This document shows, in pieces, positions 1-11,058 of a DNA stretch of 64,000 nt (within the stretch, counting starts at the first letter, position 1; each line of letters begins with the position of its first letter). This stretch comes from Larix kaempferi (Eukaryota; Streptophyta; Pinopsida; Pinales; Pinaceae): positions 6,944,001 through 7,008,000 of the forward strand of contig BSBM01000186.1 in assembly GCA_027924585.1 (NCBI GenBank), in the 5' to 3' direction. The notes below the pieces were generated by a model that had not been told where the DNA came from, made no database searches, and saw only the letters and a list, made by a program, of their open reading frames with translations. Position numbers and translations under genes: made by a program.

Positions 1-438
1 AGAATCGCTAAGTAAGACCACAGGTCTCAAACATTCACACCTTACCTCTCGGCGACTTCGCCAGGAGTGCTTAGATTAACCCCAAAGTTTCAGGGAAATT
101 CAACTTCACTCATCAAGTTCATCAAACCTGAGGATTAACATTCAAACAATTGAGATTTTAAAACATACATTTAAAGTGCACAAGAAGCAAAATGACTGCT
201 AGTATTATCTCATGACTACACTCTGCAATCATACTCAACATAATCACTTCCGCATTGACAAGCATGACCAATGAGAACTACCTTGTTAGATATTCTCCCA
301 AACACTTAGATACTGAATGCAATACCGATACCCTTTTTTTATAGCACCGAAGTTGTTTCATAAATTATAATTGGTGTTAGGCATATTTGCAAGGTGAAGG
401 AATTTTTTTTTTATTCTATTATTTTTAGGGACATTAGA
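1..438 (+). repeat. Element A 5' LTR, last 438 bases
   Basis: Only the end of the 5' LTR is present. It aligns with the end of the 3' LTR (9152-9589). The terminal bases read ATTAGA here against ATTACA in the 3' copy, so the expected terminal CA has mutated to GA. The primer site starts two bases further on. Confidence 0.92.
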
Positions 439-440
439 AG

Positions 441-453
441 TGGTATGAGAGCC
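441..453 (+). promoter_or_regulatory. Element A primer binding site (tRNA-iMet)
   Basis: TGGTATGAGAGCC lies two bases after the 5' LTR end. It differs in one base (G for C) from the usual plant initiator-methionine primer site TGGTATCAGAGCC, where minus-strand DNA synthesis is primed. Confidence 0.85.
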
Positions 454-623
454 CAGCTACAAAACTAAGTGACCTATTGGGCTCATTACAAACATTCGAT
501 GCAGATATTCAGTAAATAGAAACATGCATTTGTGAAATTGTTATTTTTATAAGAGGAGTAAACTAACAGATTTTTCTGTTCTTGACACTTATATAGCATT
601 GCAGGTACATTCATTGTCTAAAA

Positions 624-1816
624 ATGAATGTAGAACCGGGTAGTAGCATACATGAAAATTTGAACTCGCCACCATGAGAGCAAGAAATTGTGGTCGAACT
701 CAACTCGGATTTAATGAAATCGATGCAAAACCTACAGGCAGAATTCCAAAGTTTCAGAGATGAGAACATGCAAGAAAGAAGAGAGCAGCAAGTTATAAAT
801 GAAGACTTACTCCAAATATTAATAAGGGCAAAGCCCCATGAATAGCCTACTCTCTTAGTCAACACTTTTAAGACAGGAAACTACCACCCAAGGGAATCTT
901 CCAGTCATAAGAGAGAAGAGCAGGAAGAACACTAGCCAAAATCAATGGAAGAGGAATGTAAGGACTCTTCCAATGATGATGGTTAAACACCTCCTTGCAA
1001 GAGAAGGAGGAAGAGTGACGATAGTTTGTAAGGAGAATTCAGGAAGATAAGAGCCCCAACTTATGATGGAGAGATAAAATCTAGGGAAAAGGCTGAAGAG
1101 TGGCTACTAGGAATGAATAAATACTTCAAGGTTCATAATTACTCCAGTGAAATACAAGCCCGACTAGCCATCTACAACATGAATGGTAAGGCTTCCAAAT
1201 GGTGGCAGGACTTGAAGCACACCAAAGGACAAGAATTGAGAGACATAACCTATTCTAGGACAAATATATGTCTGAAAGATTCTTTGATAAGAAAATTAAA
1301 GAATTTCATGAGTTGAAAATGGGCTCTCTGACAATGGAAGCATTCATAAACCGATTCTTGGACTTGCTGCACTATGTGCCATACATTAAAGACGAGAAGG
1401 TCAAAATTCAACAATTCTTGGGAGGGCTGCCACCAAACTTTAGAGAAAAGATAGAGTTTGACATGCCCAAAACCCTTGATGTGACCTTACATAAAGCAAG
1501 GTTGTGTTATGAACATGGACAACCAAGGAATGACAACATCAACAGAAATAGAGATAGGTTTAGAACCTTCTCGGACAACCGCAGACTGAGTTTTAGAGCT
1601 CCACATTATCGAAAACATAACAATAGTTTTCTGCCCAATAGAGGCTTCAACCGACCTCAAGCATGACCAAGTGCACCCCCACCACCTGTCAATAGGCCAG
1701 TTTTCAATAAAGGGAAAAAATCTATCCCACCAACTGTTTCTTGTTGGAAATGCCAAGGGCCACACTACTACAGAGACTGCCCCAGCAAAACAGATGGAGT
1801 TTTACACAACGTCTAG
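624..1816 (+). pseudogene. gag: Element A gag (capsid/nucleocapsid), broken
   Basis: Gag packages the element RNA. A likely start is the ATG at 624, since the same frame continues through a charged coiled-coil-like stretch (about 690-790), a basic KRRRK patch near 1002 and the capsid region with WWQDL near 1200. Near 1255-1265 the frame shifts by one base; the rest, including FREKIEFDMPKTL, is in the frame used by pol. A zinc knuckle with CX2CX3HX4C spacing lies at 1742-1783. In-frame stops occur around 673, 840, 932, 984, 1030 and 1664, several of them explicable as CGA, CAA or CAG changed by C-to-T. Family assignment is sure; the exact start is not. Confidence 0.85.
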
Positions 1817-2440
1817 GCATAACCTACCGTAGGAGACATGGAAAAGACACCAAGGATTTATGCCGCTCTTGATGGTCGATAGACAGATCAAGCCATCATG
1901 GTGGAAATAGAGGGTAAGATCTCTAACACTGCCATGTCAGTTTTAATAGATCCCGGTGCTTGCTAAAGCTATATCTCCCCTAAGTTAGTGGACAATTGTA
2001 AGTTGGACCGAGAACCTCACGAGAAACCATGGCTAGTACAACTAGCCACCGGCACCAAATGAAAGGTCTCCGAGTTAGTTAAGAACTGTGAAATAGACTT
2101 AAATGGGTTCCAAACTAGGATATATTTAACAATTCTACCCCTAGGGTCATATGATGCACTCATTGGCATGGATTGGTTAGAACAACACCATGTCCTACTA
2201 GAATGCTTAAACAAACCCTTACTCTGCATGGATGACCAAGGGAATCAAAAGACGATTTAGGGTATCCCTAAGAAAGTGTCGGTACGATAGATCTCCGCCT
2301 TACAAGTAAAGAAATGTATCAGAAAAGGTTGCAAACTCTTTGCCGTCAATATCCAAAACATAGAAACTGATAGGGAACAAAAGATTGAGGACTTCCCAGT
2401 CCTCGTAGAATTCAAGGATGTATTTCTCGAAGAAATACCA
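1817..2440 (+). pseudogene. Element A aspartic protease region, broken
   Basis: A retropepsin-like protease that would cut the polyprotein. The catalytic triplet reads Asp-Pro-Gly-Ala with Asp at 1949-1951, where DSGA or DTGA is usual in retropepsins; the later GMDWL motif (about 2165) is typical of plant chromovirus proteases. It is in the same frame as RT, with several stops (for instance in the codons after DPGAC and near 2060, 2257 and 2288). The stretch from about 2300 links protease to RT and includes the VFLEEIPRLP segment that normally precedes RT in this family. Confidence 0.8.
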
Positions 2441-3250
2441 AGATTACCAACCAAATGAGACTTAGACGTTTCCATCGAGCTAAAATCCGGGTCAGTGCCA
2501 ACTTCCAAAGCCCTGTACCGCATGAGCACACCAGAATTGGTGGAGCTCAAGCTTCAGTTACAAGAGTTAATAAATAAAGCGTACATTCGACCTAGTGTGT
2601 CCCCTTGGGGCGCACCAATACTCTTCGTCAAGAAGAAAGACAAAATTATGTGGATGTGCATCGATTACCACCAACTCAACAAGATGACCATTAAGAACCG
2701 CTACCCACTCCCTAGGATCGATGACTTGTTTAAGCAATTCGGAGGGGTGTTTAAGCAATTCGGAGGGGCAAAGATCTTCTCAAAGATTGACTTGCGATCA
2801 AGTTACCATCAGGTGAGGATCCATGATGAGGATATCAATAAAATCGCATTCCAAACCCATTACGGCCACTGCGAGTTCGTCGTGATGCCCTTTGGGTTAA
2901 CGAACGCATCGGCCAACTTTATGTGCATGATGAATAGTATCTTTAGTAAATACCTCGATAAATTCATTCTAGTCTTTATTGACGACATTTTGATCTACTC
3001 CAAGAATGAAGTAGAACATGAGGAGCACCTCCGGATTGTTTTACAGATACTAAGGGAACACCAACTTTACGCCAAGTTTAGTAATTGTGATTTCTACAAA
3101 CCCCAGATTCAATACTTAGGACATATCATTTTCGAGAAGGGAATAGCCGTCGACCCCTAAAAGGTCAAAGCTATCGAAGAATGGCCCACACCTACTTGCG
3201 TCTTTGATATAAGATCATCATTCTTAGGATTAGCCAGCTACTACCGAAAT
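2441..3250 (+). pseudogene. Element A reverse transcriptase, broken
   Basis: RNA-dependent DNA polymerase. Visible motifs are [50 protein letters not shown] and the catalytic FIDD at 2975-2986 (YxDD family), followed by [13 protein letters not shown] 21-base direct duplication at 2728-2769 repeats FKQFGG in frame, adding seven residues just before the FSKIDL motif. One stop follows VDP near 3158. The domain is otherwise continuous and in frame with gag downstream of its shift. Confidence 0.92.
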
Positions 3251-3940
3251 TTCATTGGGAACTTTTCATGGATTGCATGTCCCATGACCACCTTGCAGAA
3301 AAAGGAAAACAAGTTTATCTGGATGGATAAGTGCGAAGAAAGCTTTCAAAAGCTAAAGCAACTACTGATTAGTGCACCGATTCTGCATATCACGGATCCC
3401 AATGGGTACTTCATCGTTTGCATAGATGCAAGCAAGGAAGGACTCGGGGGAGTCCTTATGCAAGATAATTTTGCCATATGCTATGAATCGAGGAAACTAA
3501 AAGAGCATGAGCAGAACTACCCTACTCATGACCTCGAACTAGCCACCATCATCCATGCTCTGAAAATGTGGCTACATTATCTCATGAGAAAGAAATTCCT
3601 ATGGATGACTGATAACATGAGCTTGAAATACCTTTTCGACCAACTTGACCTAAATGCTAGGAAGGTCAAGTGGTTAGCCTCCCTTAGTGAATACCATTTT
3701 GAGCTAAAGCATATAAAAGGTAAGGAAAACAAGATTGCAGATGCCTTGAGCCATCGAGTACATATGCTTTATGAGGTCACGGTGAGCCAAAACGACTCAG
3801 ACTTACACCATAGAATTCGAACGGCATGTAAGAGTGACCATTATTACACAAAAATCCTTGCAAAGATATAGGAAGATAGACTTTTCCAATAGCAGAAAGA
3901 ATATAAGATAGACGAATCAGGACTACTGTGGTCGAAAGAC
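3251..3940 (+). pseudogene. Element A RNase H, broken
   Basis: The Ty3-type RNase H that degrades the RNA template. It includes CIDASKEGLGGVLMQ with the first catalytic Asp, ESRKLKEHEQNYPTHDLEL with the catalytic Glu, MTDNMSLKYLF with the next Asp, and the closing ADALSHR. The frame stays open from 3284 to 3868, then ends at a stop; the following bases, up to the integrase zinc finger, have further stops. Confidence 0.9.
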
Positions 3941-4990
3941 TGACTTTACATCCCAGAGAGTGGAGACATTAGACCAAACATTCTCACCAAATTTCACTAG
4001 AAACCCTATTCAGGGCACCCCAAATATCAAAAGATGATATCGGCCATAAAGAAACATTACTTTTGGCCTAAGCTAAAAGCTAACATCGCAATGCTCATCG
4101 CAAAATGTCAGGAGTGCCAATTGGTCAAAGAAGAACACCAACACCCCTCCGAATTACTTCAACTGTTACCCATTCCGGAATGGAAATGGGAGGTAATAAG
4201 TATGGACTTCATCATGGGATTACCCAAGAGTAAGAAACTGAATGACATCATATTTGTAGTGGTAGACAAGCTGTCTAAAGTAGCCCACTTTATACTAGTG
4301 AAATCTACCTACAAAGTAGTTCACATCGCAGAAATATTATTAAAAAAGATCTTTCGATTGCACGGAATACCCAAAGCAATCATTTCCGATCGAGACACGA
4401 AGTTCACTAGTAACTTCTGGAGAGCATTGTTCTCTGGGTTGGAGACCCAGTTACAATTTAGTAACATGTACCATCCCCAGACCGACGGACAAACAGAACA
4501 AGTAAACCAGATCCTCGAGGACATGTCGAGGATGTATGTCATGAACAAACCCACCAAGTGGGAAAATTATTTGCACCTTGCATAGTTTGCATAGAAAAAC
4601 GGTTATCAAACCTTGGCCAAAAAGAGTCCTTTCGAAGTACTCTACAATAGGAAATGTTGGAACCCTGTGACTTGGGACAGTCCAGTAGACAAACTTATGT
4701 TAGGACCTGACCTATTAAAGGACTTGGAATAACTAGTCTCCAAGGTACAACTGAACTTAAAAGAAGCACAAGACCACCAAAAGTGTTATGTGGGAAAGAA
4801 AAGAAAAGACAAATATTACCAAGTCGGTGAACATGTGTTTCTAAAAGTAAAGGCGAAACGAAGCTCATTAAGCTTGGGACGTTGCGGGAAACTAGCCCCA
4901 AGATTTTGTGGATCTTTTGAAATACTGGACAAGAAGGGCCCAATAGCTTATGAGCTAGCCTTACGAACTCATATAAAAGTTCGTAATGTT
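3941..4990 (+). pseudogene. Element A integrase, broken
   Basis: Integrase joins element DNA to the host. The HHCC zinc finger is visible (GHPKYQK, then CQECQ near 4108-4122), followed by the catalytic core: Asp at 4205 (MDFIMGLP), Asp at 4388 (SDRD) and Glu at 4496 (TEQVN), exactly D-35-E. The C-terminal part (VGEHVFLKVKAKR, HASLLKKYV) precedes the chromodomain. Stops break it near 4000, 4583 and 4730. All parts are in the frame of RT. Confidence 0.9.
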
Positions 4991-5257
4991 TTTCATGCTT
5001 CACTTTTAAAGAAATATGTATACAATACTAAACATGTTATTGATTGGTCATTATTATAGGTGGATCCCAAAGGGGAGTTCACGCCAAAACCACTCCACAT
5101 TTTGGACAAGAGAGAGGTCCAGATTAGGAGGAGGACCATTACTCAGCTGAAAGTGCAATGGAAGAACTTTGGACCAGATGAGGCTACTTGGGAGAATGAG
5201 GCCACCATGAAAGAGGCATACCCCGCCTTGTTTCATGACTTCATTCCTAGTCCCTAG
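4991..5257 (+). pseudogene. Element A chromodomain end of pol
   Basis: After a stop near 5057 the frame resumes with PLHILDKREVQIRRRTI, QLKVQWKNF and EATWENEATMKEAYPALF, the typical strand and helix of a chromodomain fused to integrase. Such domains are thought to direct insertion to particular chromatin. The polyprotein ends at the stop finishing at 5257, 36 bases before the 3' LTR. Confidence 0.88.
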
Positions 5258-5282
5258 AAACACTGAGACGATGTTGTTCTAA

Positions 5283-5293
5283 GCAGGGAGGGA
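5283..5293 (+). promoter_or_regulatory. Element A polypurine tract
   Basis: GCAGGGAGGGA directly precedes the TGTAAT that opens the 3' LTR. A purine-rich run in this place primes plus-strand DNA synthesis. Confidence 0.8.
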
Positions 5294-5331
5294 TGTAATA
5301 TCCTGAATTTTGGACTAACTATTTTGTTGTT

Positions 5332-5735
5332 ATATTGGGCCACGGCCCCAACACCTATGTTTATTTTGAGTATTGGGCATGATCCCTGGCACCTATGATT
5401 TATTCTTTTATATGTATATCGACATATCGGGCATGGACCCTCACTAACTTCTTTATTTGAGTATATACTGGGAAATAAGGCCCCAATGTTTAATGATGTT
5501 CTTCAGCTTTGATAAGGGTACAAACTCTAATATTCTGAGATGATCTTTTGTTACCTACTATGGAGAGCTACAATTTTACATGATTTGACTTATGATTGTG
5601 TTGAGCATGGACTCAGAAGCACACATGTAACCTACGTACCAGGCATAAGCCCTGATGTACCTAGAAGAATGTTTATGTACTGGGAGTAAGCCCTGAGGTA
5701 CATTGAGTGTTGGGCCTAAGCCCTCGAGCACTCCA
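5332..5735 (+). repeat. Seven degenerate GGGC...GCCC units in A's LTR
   Basis: Short units in which TGGGC or a close variant is followed 6-8 bases later by CCC or GCCC occur near 5332, 5371, 5424, 5464, 5637, 5677 and 5707. The last three share a core close to GGCATAAGCCCTGATGTAC. Each could form a small hairpin. They lie at the start of the LTR, where U3 control elements are expected. Confidence 0.6.
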
Positions 5736-5810
5736 ATATTGATAAACGAATACCGGATCCGAGGAAACTTAAATATTCTAGATGTGCCTCATAACCACAT
5801 TCTAGCACTA

Positions 5811-5940
5811 GTGTTGACCAGAGGCTCTAGAATTGCACTAGCATAATGCCCATGTGAGAGTGTTGAGTTAAAAGGCTCTGAAGAGCACTCGGGGTTACTA
5901 AATCTCAAAATGTTGAGTCGGAAGGACTCTGAATAACACT
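5811..5940 (+). repeat. Three ~50-bp degenerate repeats in A's LTR
   Basis: Units starting near 5811, 5861 and 5911 share TGTTGA, then an AGG(A)CTCT core, then a CACT ending. The spacing is about 50 bases. Confidence 0.55.
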
Positions 5941-8900
5941 TTTAGTTTCATCACACTTATTTGATTTGATTAAATGATTCATTTTTATCTGTCATCAAGT
6001 ACTGCGAGAACTACCATGTTAAACGAGGGAATCTGACATGCAAGAGAGAGACAAGAGGTGCCTATCCAAGACTAACATAAGATCGTCCAAAGAAGTGGAC
6101 CTTAACCCTAATTTGTTAAACCAAAGTATCATACAAGATTAAATATTGGTATTAAGAATTGTAATAAATAAGGATGGGATTATTTATTTAAAAAAGACAT
6201 TTATTCCATATAGGTTGTGCATAGTGGGATGCCACATTATGTAATAATATTAATAAAAGTATTAATATTTAGTGGACAACCATGATTGTAAATAATAGTA
6301 TAGTGTATTAATACCTAGGTTAGAATTACTATTATTATAATTATTGTTACCATAATTATTATGAGGAGCTTAAATCAGAAATCATTGATAGATTAAGCCA
6401 TTGAAAAAGTCTTAGTGAAAAGAGACTAAATACTTATTAAATAATATCTTTTAAATATTATTTATTAATTTAAAGAAACAAATTATTCCAACAATCATAA
6501 TTAAAGAATACCCTACTTAAAGAGAGAAGATCCCAAGTTGGGGATTATCTATCTTTTCATTATCATTCTCTAATGGTAATTAAAGGAGAAACTTCTGCTC
6601 CAAGAAACTGAACCAGCAGTAACCTTTGGTCCTCTATCTCTTTTGCATGTTGGAATCCATCTCGGGGGGATCCATTACTGAACCAGGAACAGTTGTAGGA
6701 TCATGGTTGGGAGGAACATGGTAGCCCCAAAGTTATCCAGCTAAAGGAAATCACCCTAACAGGTTAGCTAGATACAACATTCTCTACATTAACCATTGTT
6801 GAGTGTGCAGGTCACTACAGGAAGGATTCAAGTGCCAAGCAGCTAGGTTTCCATAGGAAGGGACCAAGTACTCAAGTAGCCAGGTATGGGGTATTTAATG
6901 TTTCAAATTTTCAGTTATAATAAAGTTAGGTTTCTACAATTAGAATAGATACTGCATTATTGTTCATTATCAATATTATCAACTTCAAGGTTCTTCCTAG
7001 AACCCACTGGAGGGTCTACCAGGGCTAGCCGGACTAGCCTTTGCTAGACAATGCACATTGTCTTCTAGGTTAGCGTTATTATAATTCCTTGTTCATAGAT
7101 ATACGTTTTGTATTTTAATTGTATTCCCTATTCATAGGGAAGAGTTTCATCTACGACTGTTAGGTCTTTTTACATTATTACCCTGTCTATATTGGAAACA
7201 TTACTGAATAGAAATAAAAACCAGACAACGAAACTTTCAGCTGCATTACTCATTTAAATTATCAAACATCTCTACGATAGCAATCTTTAGTCAAAATTTA
7301 AATGCATCAAGTATTACATAGAGATTTGTATTCCAAAACATAGGTTCACATATCCAAACATAAATTCACATATAATTCAATTGTCATCTGCATTTTAAAT
7401 ATGGGTGTCAATCCCAAAACCCTTACGAGCATGCAATTCGTGGATCGAATCCCATCCCCAATCAAAATGCGCTTCATATCAAACCAAATTTATTGAATAC
7501 ACAGTGACCTTAAACTTATTTCTATGTTAGTTAACCATTCGTCGTTGTAAACAGTAAAATAGAAATTCATAGGAGGAATCGAGATTTCAATATTTAAAAC
7601 TTACAGAAGTCAAACGCAAATCGATACCATAGGAATACTTACACAACCATGATTTGTTTCCACTTTAAAATTCTTAACCTCAAACATAGCAAACTTATGA
7701 AGGTCATGACTACACACACGAAGGCTTAAAATTTCAACTTGAAAACTCTAATGGGCACCTCCCTCGTTCACGGTTCGAATCTCATAACCTAAGGATAGGC
7801 GCCCATACTTTTCAAAACTGGTAAACCACAGGTCTGGATATCAAACCCCTAGAATAGATCATCTTTCCCAGGATCATTCATGATAAAATTAGACTTAGGA
7901 TAAGAGTATCATAGGTATCAACGAAATACAAATCTACCATTTATTAGCCCAATCGTCTAGCTACAGGATGATACTATAATAGTGCATACATTCTTACAAA
8001 TTGCGCCATAGGAAAGAAATATGCAAGATAGATCCAGGGTAGGTATCACATATAACATGGAATCCATTTATTCAGACAAGCGATTTTTCCATTAGAGACT
8101 TTATACTGACAAAGGCATCATTCAAAAATATAGTAGCCAGGGTTCCTTCATACAACCATTAAGCCTCATAGAAATGAAAGCGCAAATGCCCTTTATTATT
8201 ACAGTTCAAACTTTGAAAAAAAAACAATACCCATGATTACATAGAGGAAAGAAAAAAATATACCCTTTCAGAATCCCATATTCACACAAGTACAAATATA
8301 GAAATAGCAACCAAGGCCAATCCATTAAACCCTGCTACAAGCAGAGGGACCCTCAGAAGTTTTCACCATCAAAATATTAATTACAATGAGTCTTCATACA
8401 CCGGGTCAAGCCAAAGGAAACCACCCCTGAGACTTCAAAAATCTGAGTGAGCCAAAGGCCTCACGAAGTCTCACCATCATAATTTACCAAAACCGAGAAA
8501 GGTAAGTCTGAAGGGTTAACAGAACCCGGGTCTTACCATTTCCAAACGCCATGAGTAGTTCGTAAGGGCTCTTTTCTGGTTCAACACAAGGAGCCACTCC
8601 ATACTTGTCAACAAGAACATATCAGAAGTTAGAACCCGAATAGTTAAAGGATTATGGAGTTAAAAACTGAGAAAACTTCAGGGGTAACGAGAAGAGTTGT
8701 TAACTGTAGATGGGTTCTACTACATCATGACCATGCCCATCAATGATACCCTGGCCATGTGCACAGCTCAGGCTAGGCGTAGTTGCTCCACCAACAAGCT
8801 AAAGAATCTCCCTCTAATCCAAGAGAAAATCAAACTCACGACTTGACATCGTTGGGAAAACCCTTGCCAAACCCTTCATCCAGCTGGCCACAAACCACAT

Positions 8901-9589
8901 GACTGCCAAAGAGCGCATTCAATACAGCCAACTACCATGATAGGACACCATTGGAAATTGCAAATCATATCGTATAGTTTTGGGAGTTCAAACATTTAGG
9001 TAAGTATCATAAAGGACAAAGACCTCAACCCTTACATATTTATCACCAAGGGTGTTTTTCTTCCACCTTGAGAATTTCACATGATGAAACTATTCACAAA
9101 ATAACCACAAGGGACACCTATGAGGAAATGTCAAATAAGTATGCATTAGAGTAATCGCTAAGTAAGACCACAGGTCTCAAAAATTCACACATCACCTCTC
9201 GGCGACTCCGCCAGGAGTGCTTAGATTAACCCCAAAGTTTCAGGAAAATTGAACTTCACTCATCAAGTTCATCAAACCTGAGGATTAACATTTGAACAAT
9301 TGAGCTTTTAAAACATACATTTAAAGCGCACAAGAAGCAAAAAGACTGCTAGTATTATCTCATGACTACACTTTGCAATCATACTCAACATAATCACTTC
9401 CGCATCGACAAGCATGACCAATGAGAACTACCTTGTTAGAAATTCTCCCAAACACTTAGATACTAAATGCAATAATGATACCCTTTTTTTATAGCACTGA
9501 AGTTGTTTCATAAATTATAATTGGTGTTAGGAAGATTTGCAAGGTGAAGGAATTTTTTTTTTTATTCTATTATTTTTAGGGACATTACA

Positions 9590-10923
9590 AGTTCTAATCA
9601 GAAGACAAAAGAGATAGCCTTAATTCAAATTTCTTTAGGCGATGAAGAGGAGGAAGATAAATCAAATTCTCAATAGAACCAGATGAGCTTACAACAGGAT
9701 TGTACAAAGGTAGAAGAAGCATATGAAGAAGTTAACAAAGTTGAAGAAGAAGAAACTATTCTAAAGATGGAGCAAGATGAATTTGAAATTGCAGAAAGAA
9801 TGGCAAAGGATAAACATGAAGAAGATTTAATCTTAAAAAAACTTGATATTCCACCTTCCACATCTCAAGACCCTACTTTCCTAGGAGAGGTAAACATATG
9901 CTTAGAGGTTGAAAGTCTTAGAAAGGTTCAGGAACAACATCAAGCAGAAATATTCCTTAATGATTCAAATGAAAGGCTTACAAAGACCAATAAGCGTCTA
10001 AGGGAGGACTTAGGATAAGTTAATGCTCGTTATTAGGAACTAATTGTTGTTGCCAAAAAAGCTCTGAAGAGGAAAAGGGAAGCAAAGGCTCAAGCTGATG
10101 ACTTAACTAGGCAGGTGCAGAGTTTTAATGAGAAGAATAAGTTTATGTTAGACAAAATCAAAGATTTGGAAGCTGAGTAGCCTCAACATAACGAAAGGAC
10201 CCATGCGCTGGAAGGAATTGCTATGTTAGTAGAGGCTACCAGAAAGGCTACTTAGTGCCTAGTTTATTTTAATGCATTCTCATTTTGTATCAAATATGTA
10301 ATGGTTAATAGTTAAGTTTTTAGTTAAATACTTAAAGACTCGAAGTTATCCTAACTATTTTATGCAATTGCTTTTTGAGACTAAAACCTAAAAGTAGTTA
10401 CAAACTACTCTTTTTGTAAAAGGATAATGGAGGTAAAGGAGGATGTAGAAGGGTTCAATTGTTTGGTTTCAGGAAGCTATATACAGTGATGATATTGAAG
10501 CTTTGCAAGACTCTTATGTAAGCCCTAAAGTCTAAGATTAATATATATGTGATATAAGCCATTTTATCCTGTTTAATTGAGTTTTTGTTTCTGATCAGTT
10601 TGATCATTCAACATATGAATTCATTTTCTGTTTTAATGTTTTAATCCAGTGAATGCTTATGTGTTGTAGATAAAAACCTGTATGTGTGGTTATAAATGTG
10701 ATGGTTGATATTTACATTGTTGAGCTTTATGATTTTAGTTCTTCAATGAACTACATGATTTAGTAAATTGTTTTAGTTTGATTTACTTTTATTTTCTTGA
10801 AATTGAAACCTTCAAACCAACCAACCCTAAACCAAGAAAAACCTATTTCATTTTCATATTAAGATTATTGAGATTGTGCTAGCTTGCCCTTCTGTAATCT
10901 AGGGACAATTTCTGGCACTAACA
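9590..10923 (+). repeat. Element B 5' LTR, 3' portion
   Basis: It matches about 34000-35340 over its whole length and ends CACTAACA just before the primer site. It includes the coiled-coil-like C-terminal part of the LTR-borne frame (open at 9683-10018, then stops near 10018 and 10035). A was inserted at 9590; its expected five-base duplication would be AGTTC (9590-9594), with the partner outside the window. Confidence 0.9.
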
Positions 10924-10928
10924 TCTTT

Positions 10929-10947
10929 TGGCGCCATTGCTGGGGAC
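10929..10947 (+). promoter_or_regulatory. Element B primer binding site (tRNA-Asp)
   Basis: TGGCGCCATTGCTGGGGAC, five bases after the LTR end, is complementary to the 3' end of plant tRNA-Asp (GUC) apart from A for G, T for C and the last base. Asp-tRNA primer sites are known in plant Tat/Athila elements. Confidence 0.75.
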
Positions 10948-11058
10948 GGAAGTGAAGTTTTATCTTCCCTCGGATATCTTTATTGTTCTGGTTTTGAGGT
11001 AAACAGGACCAGAATGTTTTTATTCCAGACTATAGTTTCACCAAGGTAGAATTTCATA

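Larger units (their letters stand above)
1..9589 (+). mobile_element. Element A: Ty3/gypsy chromovirus, left end outside window
   Basis: An LTR retrotransposon with gag, protease, RT, RNase H, integrase and chromodomain in that order, an initiator-Met primer site at 441 and a purine tract just before the 3' LTR at 5294. Positions 1-438 match 9152-9589 with roughly 22 differences by eye (about 5%), so the window opens inside the 5' LTR. The chromodomain and the 4.3-kb LTR suggest a Tekay/Del-type chromovirus, which is an inference from family knowledge. It sits inside the 5' LTR of element B: the sequence from 9590 onward continues as B. Its coding frame carries more than fifteen stops and one frameshift, so it cannot move by itself. 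Confidence 0.93.
5294..9589 (+). repeat. Element A 3' LTR, 4296 bp
   Basis: It begins TGTAAT and ends ATTACA, a perfect six-base terminal inverted repeat, and its last 438 bases match the start of the window. No open frame of note lies in it. The first 650 bases hold two sets of degenerate repeats (5332-5735 and 5811-5940). The remainder is AT-rich and shows no gene that I can recognise. Confidence 0.93.

Noticed and set aside
7740-7800. B-box-like GGTTCGAATC in A's LTR
   Set aside because: No A box at the right distance and no tRNA fold.
9670-9861. Minus-strand Ser-rich frame (also 34080-34307)
   Set aside because: Complement of the Glu/Lys-rich coiled-coil part of B's LTR gene.
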